A program made the translations under genes and the position numbers. From Taeniopygia guttata (taxonomy: Eukaryota > Chordata > Aves > Passeriformes > Estrildidae): 64,000 bases of DNA. The DNA is taken from contig NC_133032.1 in NCBI RefSeq assembly GCF_048771995.1, positions 17,747,001 to 17,811,000 of the forward strand, given 5' to 3'. Within the stretch, counting starts at the first letter, position 1. Every line of letters begins with the position of its first letter. Of this stretch, positions 33,101 through 45,200 are shown piece by piece. The notes under the pieces were generated by a model. It did not search any database. It was not told the origin of the DNA and saw nothing but the letters and a program-made list of their open reading frames with translations.

Positions 33101-36100
33101 TATCTGTCTTCCCAAGTGGACCAGATTTAGTATGTTACTGCTTGGAATTACAGCACAGGGAACACTTTTCTGAGGGTCAAACCAACTACTCTGTTTTATG
33201 GTATGAGCTGCATATCTGCGTTTATTTTGACCATGGAAATAGCCAGCAGTAAGCTAGAAAAAAAAATGCAACCCAACCCCCACATTTTAATCTCCTTTTG
33301 AAAATGACCCTCTCCATTATTTATTAGTACAACCTGGAACTGTGGTTTATGTTAATAATGGTACAGATTGCTAGCAGAGGAGAACAGACTAGTATTTCTT
33401 CTAAGAAAAATCTTTGCAGACAAAATTACAAATTGCATACACCTCCTTGGAGTTCCAAGAACTTGTCTCTAGCAGCTAAGAAATCGTACTTATGATTGTC
33501 CTGCACCACTCTGTTAGCCTGAGTGCCAAGGAACCCCCAAGAACGCTTGCAAATCCCAGACAACTGAAGAGAAATAGGTATGGAGAGAAACCCCAGATGA
33601 GACATGGCTGGTTCAAGTTTATTATTAAGAGGTAACTGAAATTCAGGGGACACACATTCTGTTCTATTTGCAATATATGGCTACAAGCAGCTATGTGTTT
33701 ATGTGATTCGCTCAATCTCAACTATTGTTTTTTTCCTACTGTCAGTGAACTAAGGAGCCTTTAGCAAAGGAAATCCCCCCTGATAAAGAAAGGTGAACCA
33801 AATAACAAATCATTCCTCTCCCTATCATAACACTATCTGTTATTCACATGTCTACTTAACCACATCTCTAAAATGTCCCCCAAATAATCCTGGGAAATAT
33901 ATAGGGAAAAGATGCTTCACAGAGCCAATGTCTTACTGCAGTTTAGCTTTATCTGGAAGTCTTTTGCTGTTCTTGATCATCAGCCAAGTGAACAAAGTAA
34001 CCCACAGCTGTAAATCTTGCTTGGCTGTTTAAACCAATTTACTCTTACATGGAATTTTAAAATCTCTGCCGGAGATACAGCCCTGAGACCTTTTTGTAAA
34101 CTGGACAAGGCTTCCTTTATACTGAAAAAATTTAGACCACTGGTCCACAAAAGAGTTTTTCATAAACAATTTTGGTACTCTTGTGTTTTTGTTTCTTCAA
34201 AAGACAACAGCCACTAGTGATTAGCAGATTGAAAAGCAGCAGTTTAAGTAAACAAACAAGCACAGGAACAAATCCAGTTAGTTTCTTTTCTACTAGCCTA
34301 GTAGACTTCCCACCACCTGGAAAATAGATCTTTTTTACTAAACGTCATCAGAAAGCATTGTGTTGCAAATAATAACTCAAAAACCCCCTTCATTTTATTC
34401 TGAAAAATGTTGCATTTTTAACCAGGATGGCATATCATGCCTTATGGAAGTTTTTAACAGGAATAAATCAATCAGTCTGGCCCATGGTCCTGACTTTAGA
34501 GTGAGACCTCTACACTGACCAGCATGGGGGACACACTAACCTGGGTGCTTGAGCCCTTACACAGAGAACAAAGACCTTAGCAATGCATCAATTCATGCTG
34601 CTGTGGGTGAGCATCAAATGCCACCCATGTGTGAATTCAGTGGGTCAGGAGACCTGCTTCTGTGGGGCAAAAAGGACCATTCCTTCTGTCCATACAGCTA
34701 TGAAAAACATGATTTTGGTGACATTAGTATAGCAGGAGAATCTGAGAGCTAAGGCTTTCCTGCCATTACTCTTCATCTTAACGGCTGCGTTACACTAAAT
34801 CTACATTCCTAATGCCTCTTTTTATGTTCCTTTAACAAGTAAGCTAGATTAAACACTATAAAGTTTAGAGTGGTATTTGAAAATAGATAAAAATATCACT
34901 AAATTTTTTAATGACTACTCAGATCGGATTTTGCCCAGTTTCTGTTCAGATAATAGAAACAGTTTCTAATCCTGGAAGCTTCCAGTATTTGATCCATATC
35001 TTAAGCATAGATATTGGTATAATTATTTTTAGTACACAGACATCTATAGATTTATAAATTACACAATTTATGTGGAGTGACATTTCCTTCAACATCCAAG
35101 TGTATCAAATCCAGTGATAATTATCAAACAGTGTTAAAAGCCTATCAATAAAATAATCTATGTCTCCCTTTAGAAATCCAGCTGAGTAAATGTGTAGTAG
35201 GTATATGACACCAATGAGCCATCAACCCCATTTTCTCATGCTGGAGGGACTGGGCCCAACAGTGCACATAACAGGGTGACATCTTCTAATAGGTCCAAGA
35301 TTTTGTAAAATTTTGTCATTGTAACCAGCACTGTGAGAGCTGTGACTTTAATTTCAATGGGACCAAGAAAAAAAATAAAGATACACCCAAACAAGAATAA
35401 AAACTTTACATCCTGTCTGCAGGTTGTCAGTGCCATCCATCTGTGATGCGGTTGTCTTCACCACCAGTGATCTAAGGCCTGCAAGAGAGCTCACCCATCC
35501 CAGAGGCAGGTGGCCATGCTTTCAAGAATTGGAAGAACACGGCTTTGCCCTGTTTTTCTGAAGAAACTTTTCCTAAATTTGAATTTCTCTGTATTTAATA
35601 GAAAGATGATGGTATGATGGCATATTTAGATGTTGGCATCAGTCACATCCAGACAGAGACACCCAGATCTGTGGTCACTACCAGCCTGCAATTTGTGCCC
35701 TGAAGTCTTCATCAGCTGCAGCCTGAGCCTCACCAGTGGCCACATGATGTACAAGCAGTGTCACCATCAATCACTTACATTTGCTGGATTTGTCAGTCTC
35801 AAGGCTTGTTCTGCATTGGTCCTCTTTGCATCCAACTCTGCTGATAGTTCAGGCAGACTGGCCATCTGACTCATCACTCTAAGTCTTCTATACCAGAATT
35901 AATTTAACTAAGCACATTTAGTTCTAAAACATCTGACTAAGGGTTTTCAGATCCTGGCAACATTACTCTTGTAACTTTTGCCAGCCTCCAGGGAACCGAG
36001 AGGAAGTAAGGGATTTGGAACATCATGCATACACATGGCTGTTAGCTGGACTAGGCTGGAAGTTAGCTAGATTAAGCTGAAATTTAGCTAGCCTGTGCTC

Positions 36101-39100
36101 TCTGCACACTTATATAAACTGAACACAGCTCACGTGGCTCAAAATATTTCTCAACCAGGCATTCCTTTTCCATGTCCCAGTGCTCAAAAATATTAAAAGT
36201 GCATCTTATTTGCAAAATGCTCTGAAATCATTGCTGCACGACTTTTTATTTCTGCTTGCTCTGTCTCTATAAAGACCAAAGAAAACACCTGGTGCTTTTC
36301 TCACATCCTTCTCCTGGTGCCAGGAAAAGAATCAATCTGATCTGCCACATCTCCTCAAAAATCTCAGGAGGTTCCCAGCCTCACCAACTGATAGCTACAA
36401 CCAGAAAGGCCATGTGTTTTTAATGTATATACATTCAAGTTATCTCAGTCAGCATAATTTTTTTCCTTACCACAGTTGTACCCTGGGGAGAAACTATGTC
36501 AAGTATGAACTTCTACAGCTGTAATGAAGATATGGCAAAGCTTTTCTTGTTCCTTTTATGGAACAAGACAATGATTTTAGATGGAATAAATTCAACTTCT
36601 GAAGTTGCTGCTATATTGCATCTACTGAATCAGTTCCCTGCCTCCCTTAAAAATACAGAATAGCACTCTAATGATCAGGCTATATGTCTTAACTGGATGT
36701 GTTGGGAAAAAAAAAACCAACAAACCCCACTAGAGAAAACTTCTTATTTATGAGATACATGGGAGAAATTATTCACAAAATAAAGTCATTTCCATGTAAG
36801 CTTTTTAAAAGAGGGGATTTCCCATCTAGAGGTAAAAATTTTATAAAATGCAGCTCTGCAGCATTTAGCTGTAAAAAAGGAAAAGCCAGTATGAACAATG
36901 GGTTGCTTCTATGAGGACTAAGTAATCAGGCAGAACCAGTCACAATTCTTCTGCTGAAGTGAAATGAACAGCACGAAAAGCCAAGAGCTAAGCCCCATCC
37001 TGGCTCAGCAGAGACAACATTCATGCAAGATCAGCAAGGCTCATGTCCCTGCTCCTGCATGTTGGTCTCTATAAGGCACTCCCCAGTGATGTGGAGGTTG
37101 AATGGGATGGCTTGGATCTGATGAATTATCTACTAAACTTTTTTCTCAGGTGTTCTAAGAGTTCCATACATATGACTGATGCGAGGGTTTTGTAGGTGGG
37201 TCTTGCTCCCTCTCCCTTTCTTAAATTATGTAAAGGGTTTTGGTTTTATCCTGGTGTGGAATAGCGACACATTCCTAATCTCAAAAATCTTTAGGGACAA
37301 GGCAACCATTTCCTGCCCAGGTCTACAATAATTCACAGCACATCCCTCTTACAGTGTGTTGCGGATAAATATTTCACTACAGCTGCCTCTTCCCTCCATG
37401 CAGGGTAGGCAGTTTTGATAATTTCTACAACAAGAAGGAGAAAGTACTTTCTTTCTATGCTGGCCTCCAGAAAAGGATTTAGACCCTCTCACAAGGAGCT
37501 TTGATGAATTAATAAGCCTCCTCAGTATCCACCATAATTGTCCAGAAATTGAATTGCAACTCTTTAATTTTCCAGATAACATCTGTAGAGTTTGAGAAGA
37601 CTTGCCTAACCAGTGCCTACAGTCAAACTGTGAATCATCATTCTTATTTTCATTAACAAGATGGATCTGGATTTTGCTACAGTATGAGCTATACAAATAT
37701 CAGGATGAACCTTTACAGACATTGCTACTGCATTGCTACTGCAAGCTAGAGTCATGATTGCTGTGTTGACATTTGTGCTGTTTGACAATGCAGGTCAGAT
37801 CCATACTTTTAAAAAAAGACTTGTTGGTGTCTGGTCAACTAGGGATTAAAAAAGTGATAGACAAGTATGGGAGCAGCCTGTTAACACAGGTTGGAGCCAA
37901 GGAAACCAAAGGCAGAGCTTGGCAGGAAGAGTAGAGGAAGGCAGGGTGGACTGTGCAGTAGCACAGGCAGGGAAACCAGGACAAATCTGTTGTGTTCCTT
38001 CTGAAAGCTCCTGTTTGCAGGTCCCTCTGATCTGAGATTTTGTTTAAAAGTCAAATCCTGACCCCATGAAGCATAAGCTGTGTGAAACCTGTTGCCCTAA
38101 ATCCACCATTTGCATGGAGAAATAAGCTCCATGGGCAGCTGAGACACTGTCACTGTCCTGGGCCCCAGCTGGGACAGCCTCTGCTCCAGTGGCCCAGTGG
38201 ATCTATTCAGAGCTCAGTCCAGGCCATTGCCCTCTTTGCCTGGCCATGGCTCCTCCGTATTTAGACTCTGACCTATGAGCTGATGTCCCTGTCCCTGTGG
38301 AAGTGCCTGATGCCCTGGGCTGAGAGCACTGGGATGTGCTGTAGAGGCTGTGTCCTGCCCACCTGCAGAGCTCTTCTGGGAAAGCTCAGGTAAAGCTGGG
38401 AAGATCAGGGTCTGACTTAGCTATTTCAGAGCACAGAGCAAGATCCCTCAGCAGCTGCTGGGAATGAGAGGGATATGCAAGAGCCTGGGGGCTGGTAACA
38501 CCTTCAGTAAATAAAATAGTGAAGTTTGGGTTTCTGCACAGCTGCTTTGATGCCTGCTCAGTGCAGCTGCAGGAATGACAGATGTGCTAAAGTAGGCCTG
38601 GCACCCCTGAAAATCTCACCCTGCTGAATAAAAGAATGCAGAAAAGGAGGTGAGAAAAGGAGAAGAAAATGATTAATCTAATGGCATTCATACAGTTTGT
38701 GATTCCCTGTTTGCTTTCAGAAATGCTATTCTGGTATCTCTTAAAACTCTAATAAACTCTTTCTATCTTCATGTAGGTTGCTGGAAAATTAATCAGCATT
38801 TTTTCATTTGGAATTAAGAATGCAGTATCTTCCTTAAGTGTGAAGTGATTAATGTTAGTACAGTATGTATATATATGTATTTTTATAGACATATGTTCCT
38901 AGAAATCATACCTTATGTTGTTTACACAGCAATTAAACCCTTTTGAGCCTACCTGATTATGAAAATAAGAGAATACTGTCAGCAGCAGGCAATTCATTTT
39001 CATATGAACTTTCATAAACCAAACTTTATTTCTTACTCCAGCAACGACACTACCACAAAACATATACACCAACTTTTCAAGGAAGTGCATTGGAGCTTCA

Positions 39101-41600
39101 GAGTTGTGTTTGGCCTCAGTTTTGAATTCAGGTTCCATATAATGCTATTTCTTTAGTAAACTCACAGGACTGTGTGTGTAACTGAAAAATTTGAAACTTG
39201 GCTCATGCTTGAGTAGTTTTGGCACCATTCCTCATGCTGAACAGTGGATTGCATGAAATGGCTGATAGGCAAACACTTGCCTTAAAAGTATACCAAATAC
39301 CCTATTAGATCCATTTGATCATGCTAGTCTACATTCATCTGTTTCTGTTGGTCTGTGTACTTTGCCAGGTGTTTAGTGTACAGAGAACCTCTGGCATGAA
39401 ACACGCTAAAAACACCCTCCTGCTGCTGCCTGGCACTGGATGTGTTGGCAGGGAAGGACTTACTCAAGTCTTCCTTCATTGTAGTGATTTCCAGCAGCCA
39501 TAATAGCTCTTTAAAGACACTGACAGGCACCATAATGCTAAGCAGCCCCTAGGATACCCTAAGTTACATGAGAGGGGCAGCCTGACTGTGGGTCAGGCAA
39601 GGAGAAGGCATTTCAGTGCTGTTTTTTTCCCCCATGGCTCTCTATTTCTTGGCCTTTTCTCAAAACTCCAGCTGTACCACACAAGGAGTCTTCAGACACT
39701 TCAACCATGTGCAAAATTTCTGCACAGTTCTCTTTGACAGAACCATTGCTAATTGAATCTGTGACTGTCAGCATTCCTCCTGTGTCTTGGAAAGGCCTAA
39801 CTCAGAGACCTGCTCCGTGGAAATGCAGAGCAGTGTTTTAGGCAGACATGCCCAGCTGTGCACTGAGAAAGTGCTCTGATGAGGTCTGCTGAGCAGCATG
39901 TGCCCCAAGCTTGCTGTCCTGGGATGAAGAAAGGTTATACTGCAACACAGATCAACTCTGCAGTGTCCTCTATCATCTCAAGTTTTTTGAAGAGGAATAT
40001 TTGCAATCAGTGTTGGACTGGTACAATACTCTTGTATCCACCTTAATTAGCCCATAATGTGCTTCATGAACACGAGAACTGCACATGACACCTAGCAGCG
40101 TTCTCAATTTTTGAGAAACTAATTTAAATGCCTTAATTTTCTGGTGATTCGTTTAATCTTATCTACTGTCATCCATATGGCTAGCTAGACTGCAATTTGA
40201 ATGGCCAACAATAGTGTTACAAAGCAAACAGCTTGAAAAAATGCACAAGAAAAGTATTTTGTTGTAATCTCACAATGCCTTTTGTAAAGTATTCCTAACA
40301 ATTATATCAGCAAAGAACTCATTCTACAGATAAAGGTATACACTATTGTTAGCCATGCATTTTGTAAAATATTAACAGAGAAAAAGCGATGTTAAAAGCT
40401 GTCTAAATAATATTAAGGGAACTAAAAAACCAGATGCTTTTTCCTAGGCAGAATATGAATCCTATTCAAGTTCCATACTATTTCAAATGTAATGTATGTG
40501 TGTATGTGTCCTAGTCCTGTTTCACCTGCAATCAGTTTAACCCTAGCAACTAATACCTTACAGGGTAAAGGCAGCCCAGTGGAAAGATGGGCTACAAGAA
40601 AACTGAACTCCATCTTTTTGGTGTGCCCGTGTAAGCACCCCTCATTGAGGGCTGACCTTCTGAAATGCAAAGCCCAAGGGACAGTGTAATTCTGCTTTCA
40701 GTTTCCCTTGAAAACTCATCCTTCTCTGCACTGAAATCAGAGGGATTTATTTTGCACTATCTGCCTCCATTTCTGCAGATGACATCTTTGTATCAAACTG
40801 AGCTCTACAAAGAAACATAATTTTTTAAACTGGCTGCTAATATATGGATTTGGCCTAGCTTATTCCTAGTTCAAGATCAGCCTTTTGCCCCATGGCTTGT
40901 GTTTTTAGCCTTCTAAGTACTGCTGATGATGAAAGGACTCAAAGAGCACAAACCAGCCTAATTTAGACTCTTGCAATCTCTTAGTGCAAAGCCACTCAGC
41001 TTCTCAAGACTGCTCAGAATTTCTGTAATTTCAATGCTATTCAACTTACAGCTGTAATTAGAAACAAAGCTTTAATCAGCACTTAAAAATATTCAGTTCT
41101 CTTAAACTTCACTATTTTAAGTCCTCAGTCCTTTGTTCCAATGTATCTACTGACTCTTCTGCTTTTACTACTGCTCTAATAGCATGCTTCCACTATCATG
41201 TGAAGAATATATTCAATATATTCATGTGAAGAATGATTCAATAGTAAGTGTCACCAGAGGAGTTTCACATACTTTACAAACATGCTTATATCCTATGTCC
41301 TCTGTACATAAAATATTTAAGATTTTACAAGACTGAAATGTTGTGCTGTCCTTCACAGTAGAACAAGTCATACTTGATAAAATGAGATAATCTAATTCTT
41401 ATTAAAGTGTGGGTACAGAAATGAGGATCAAAAGGGACTGCAAGATAATGAAACAAGTAATCCACGTATCCTTTATCTTCTCTGCAATCAACATACCGGG
41501 TATATAATTTTATAGCATTTTCCAACACTTAGGCAGGCTTTATATTCTAGAATTAAGACCAAGAAATTTATGGTTGCTTAAAGGCAAGGTGTACGTCCAA
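30143..41600. other. HOXD1-MTX2 intergenic region
   Basis: About 11.5 kb of AT-rich, CpG-poor DNA with no supported gene; all ORFs are under about 125 residues and none matches a known domain. It contains a 26-27 bp near-duplicate (31031-31083), a T tract near 31590-31614 and a pair of related units around 36045-36092. There are also short tandem copies near 37722-37745 and 41202-41240. In other vertebrates this interval separates the cluster from the telomeric regulatory domain. Confidence 0.5.
31031..31083. repeat. Two-copy tandem repeat
   Basis: Unit one (31031-31057) and unit two (31058-31083) both read AGGCTTTCnTCTGAAGA then a short variable part and CTGCTG. It is a simple recent duplication with a few differences. 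Confidence 0.8.
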
Positions 41601-41639
41601 AAAGCAGAGTTTGTCTTCTGGAATTAAGACTCCCAACTG

Positions 41640-42230
41640 GGAAGCATTCGGAGTCCCGCTCCCTTGCGCCCCGGGGCAGAGGCTGAGCAGGCGGTGCCCC
41701 GCTGGGAGCTCCCGGGGTTTGCCCGCTGGGAGTTCCCGGGGTTTGCCCTCAGGCTGGGCTAACAGAGGGAGCGACTGTCGCTCCCAGGCCGGGCCGCTCG
41801 GAAATTCCCCGCGGAGCATCCCTCCGGCTCCGGCCGCCACCGCCGGGCACGCAGGCCCCGCGGCCCCGGCGCTGCGCCCGCGGGCGGGGGAGCCGCGGGG
41901 CCCCGCCCCGGCCCCGGATGCAGTCGCTCCCCGCCGGCGGCGCGGCGCCCAGTTCCTGTGCGTGCCGCGGCCCGCCGCGCTCCGCGACATGTCGCTGGTG
42001 GCCGAGGCCTTCGTGACTCAGCTGGCCGGTGAGGGGCGGGGGCGGGCGGGACGCCGGGGCTGTGCCTCAATCCCGCGGCCTCAGTCCCCGGGCTGACCCT
42101 CGGATGGGGCCGCGGCGCCGTGGGGAGGGGGCTGAGGCAGGCTGGGGGCGGCCGCGGGGGGGTCGGGGACAGGGCCCTCCGCACGGCTCCTCCGCGAGCA
42201 CAGCCGTGCGCGGCCACCGGGTCAATCTAC
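41640..42230 (+). promoter_or_regulatory. MTX2: MTX2 CpG-island promoter
   Basis: GC and CpG content jump abruptly at about 41640 and stay high through exon 1. There is no TATA box, as expected for a housekeeping promoter. Near the left edge a 24-bp unit containing GGGAGTTCCCGGGGTTTG occurs twice in tandem (about 41698-41747). Arg/Ala/Pro-rich ORFs on both strands across the island are artefacts. Confidence 0.7.
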
Positions 42231-45200
42231 GGGCTCCTAACCGCGGCTGTGCTGGGGCCGCGTCGCTACTTTCGTGTCGTAACTTCTTCTTTGACACTTC
42301 ATTTTCTTCAGTGGCCCAAAGAACCGCGTCATGTGTGTAATTGTGGCAGCTGGTGTTGAGCCCCGCTGCGTGGGAGAGCTCCGTGCGGCGTCGTGCCCGG
42401 CCCGCGCCCCGCGGCTGCGCGCTGTGTCCCCTCCGTCCCCCGTGTCCCCTGTGTCCCTGTGTCCCCTCCGTCCCCCGTGTCCCCTGTGTCCCCGTGTCCC
42501 CTCCGTCCCCCGTGTCCCCTCCGTCCCCCGTGTCCCCTCCGTCCCCCGTGTCCCCTCCGTCCCCTGTGTCCCCGCGGGGAGGCTCGGGCGTCTGACGGGA
42601 CCTTTGCTCCCTGTCCGTGCTCCCGGGAGCCGCTGCAGCGGCGCCGTCTGCGCTGGACGTGACCTTGGGATAAAACAGAAGTGTGTGCGTCACTGTGGAG
42701 CTATTTAGCAAAAAATTATAATAATATGCTCTTAAGGAGAAAGCCAAAACATGAACCTTAGATAGTGCCTGGCTAGGAAGTTCAAAGCCCAGTTAGTGTG
42801 TTGCATGGTTAAAATAAGTGCCTTGGTCAATTTCTTCTTTCTTCTTATTCCCTGTTCTGGAATTTTTGCTGCTAAGCAGTGTGTTGATTAATACTGACCT
42901 GTTGAGTATGCTAGAAGTTTGTCTTAGCAGCAGGGTCTTCTGCCACTTGGTAAAGTCCTTAAATTAAGAATCTGAGTTGGAGTCTCTATTATGAGTGTAC
43001 CCTGACTTGTAGGTCATGTGAAGGTGGTGGGTCTTCAGTCTGGGTCTGTTGAGGTTCCCATAGACAAGCCTGAAAGTTGTGCTAGCCTGTTGAGTTGGCA
43101 ATTGCTAATACTTAGATTTTAGCACAAGCCATACTTATGTACTGAGGGCCAGAGCCCTGGGTCCTTGGGATGTGGAGAATAGGGTATTTACTTGCCTTTA
43201 TCATCTCTTTAGTATATTTTATTTATATTGTGAAATACAAGGATAATGGCGTACATGTCCGAATCTTGATTCTCCTCTCTGCTCTGTAACCTTTATGAAT
43301 ATTCTAGAGTGGCAGCTTGCTAATACTTATTATTTCTGGAATTACAAATACAAATTCAAGAGTACAGTGTATGTAGGCATCTTATTGCTGTGTTATTAAA
43401 AAAGCTGTTGTTTCACAGTTTTAAAAGCAGTTATTTGCCTTAAAAATAAAAGATACCTTTGCCAGTGGGTCATGACCTTTGTAGCTTGTCTGTGTTAGGC
43501 ACCGTGTCCAGATTGAAAGTAAGTAATGGCAACATTGCTCAATTTGTTCAAAGATTTTTCAAATTTAAAGAAGGTTAACCAGGATCTTGGCCAATAGCCA
43601 TCATACATCTGGATTTCCTGAGATGTTAACACAGACATAGGGAGTATTTAATTCTGGTCCTAAGAAGATATAAATATCCCCCAAATCTAGAAATACTTGT
43701 GAGGAAGAAAAATGGTGTATCTGCAAGGAAAGAATACTGCTTTACAATGACACTTGTTTTAATAACATCTTATCCTGTATCTCTGGTTGTGAATGGCTGA
43801 GAATTTTTTCCATGTTCCTAAAAATGAAATTTTATTAAACTGTCATTGGGTTCCTGTTCATGAAGATGTCCTTTTCTCATAGCAGTTGCAACCAACTGCT
43901 GCTGCTCTTAACATCTAACAGCTGTAATGCATGGGTCCTTACATACAAGTATTTAAGACAATGAGCTCAGCATAATCTATTTTCTAGAAATGTTTTAAAA
44001 GCTGAGGAGAGGGTTTTAGTAGAGAAGATCAGAACTTCCTTTTACACCAACTTCTTGTGTGTGTATTTGGATTTACCTGTCTTCACTTTGCCTGTGCCTT
44101 GTGCATTCACTTTCACCATCTCAGCACAAACTGAAATACAGAAAACACCATCTGAATGTAAAAAAACCTTTCAGTGTGAGGATGATTTAACATTGGAGCA
44201 GATTGCTCAGTGCAGTTGTGGAGTCTCCGTCCCTGGAGGAGAGTGGAGATGGACAACCTGCTGTGTCTTGCTGTGGACATCCAAGAAGTGCCTTCCAGCC
44301 TCAGTGGTTCTGTGCCCATCAGTTCTCAGCCTGCTTGCAGTGCTGCAGTAATTCAGCATCCTCCCTGAGCAGCATGCATTCACCTGACCACACTGGGCAC
44401 AGCCTGCTGCTCTAATGCATCAATAATTAAACACAAGGCTGTGACTGAATCACCTGTGTGGAGTGTAATGCTTGCATTAGTGGCATTCAGCCATTTGCTC
44501 ATTCTGGAATATGAAGAGGTTGATATTATGTCTCAAGGAATAATAAATATTTCCATAGCTTCATGAGTTGCAAGCATTCATGAAAAAGAAGCATCACAGT
44601 TTAAATCATCCATTTCTAAACTGTAGAAAATATTAATTGAATAATATGGTAGAGAATTTATTTAGAATAGCTCAGCATCAATCACATATTAACGGGGTAG
44701 GAAATGAATGTTTATACTGTAAGAAGAATTAGAGTGCCAGCTTTCAAGTGGTCTACAACATTAATCTTTCTAACTCTAGTAGTTTTGGGAAGCTGACTGC
44801 TCAAATAATCTCTAAACGATTGTTGAACATACATTTAATTGATCACTAAATTACTCAATATGCTTTATTTCCCCCCCCCGCCCCCAAAAAATACATTAGT
44901 TTTAGGTCAGTGATCAAAAGAGAGAAAATAATTATTGTTGCTTGTCCTTTGATCTCTGGAAAACTACTTCTGTTTATTGCTGTTATGTCCAAGAGTCTTA
45001 GGCTGGTTTTAATACTAAGGGAAATGAATGCAGTGTGAAAAGCAGGTGCCTTTCTGCCTTAAGGTATTTTATGTTCATAGTGAGTCTGCCTCCAGTGTGG
45101 CATGCTGGAGTACAAATAAATCTTTGACATGCATGTTTTATGTATTGAGACAAGCTTCAATCTGAGTGAGAAAAAATTCATTGGGAACAAAACCTGACCA

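Noticed and set aside
33426-33721. Minus-strand ORFs that at first suggested a transposon or gene fragment
   Set aside because: I could not match the peptides or ends to any family, so there is no basis for a call.
34467-34474. ATCAATCA, a PBX-HOX group 1 type core
   Set aside because: An 8-mer is expected about twice by chance in a window this size counting both strands, and the surroundings look like ordinary intergenic DNA.
42067-42747. 226-residue minus-strand ORF with GDTGDG repeats
   Set aside because: The repeated peptide simply translates the minisatellite at 42424-42574.
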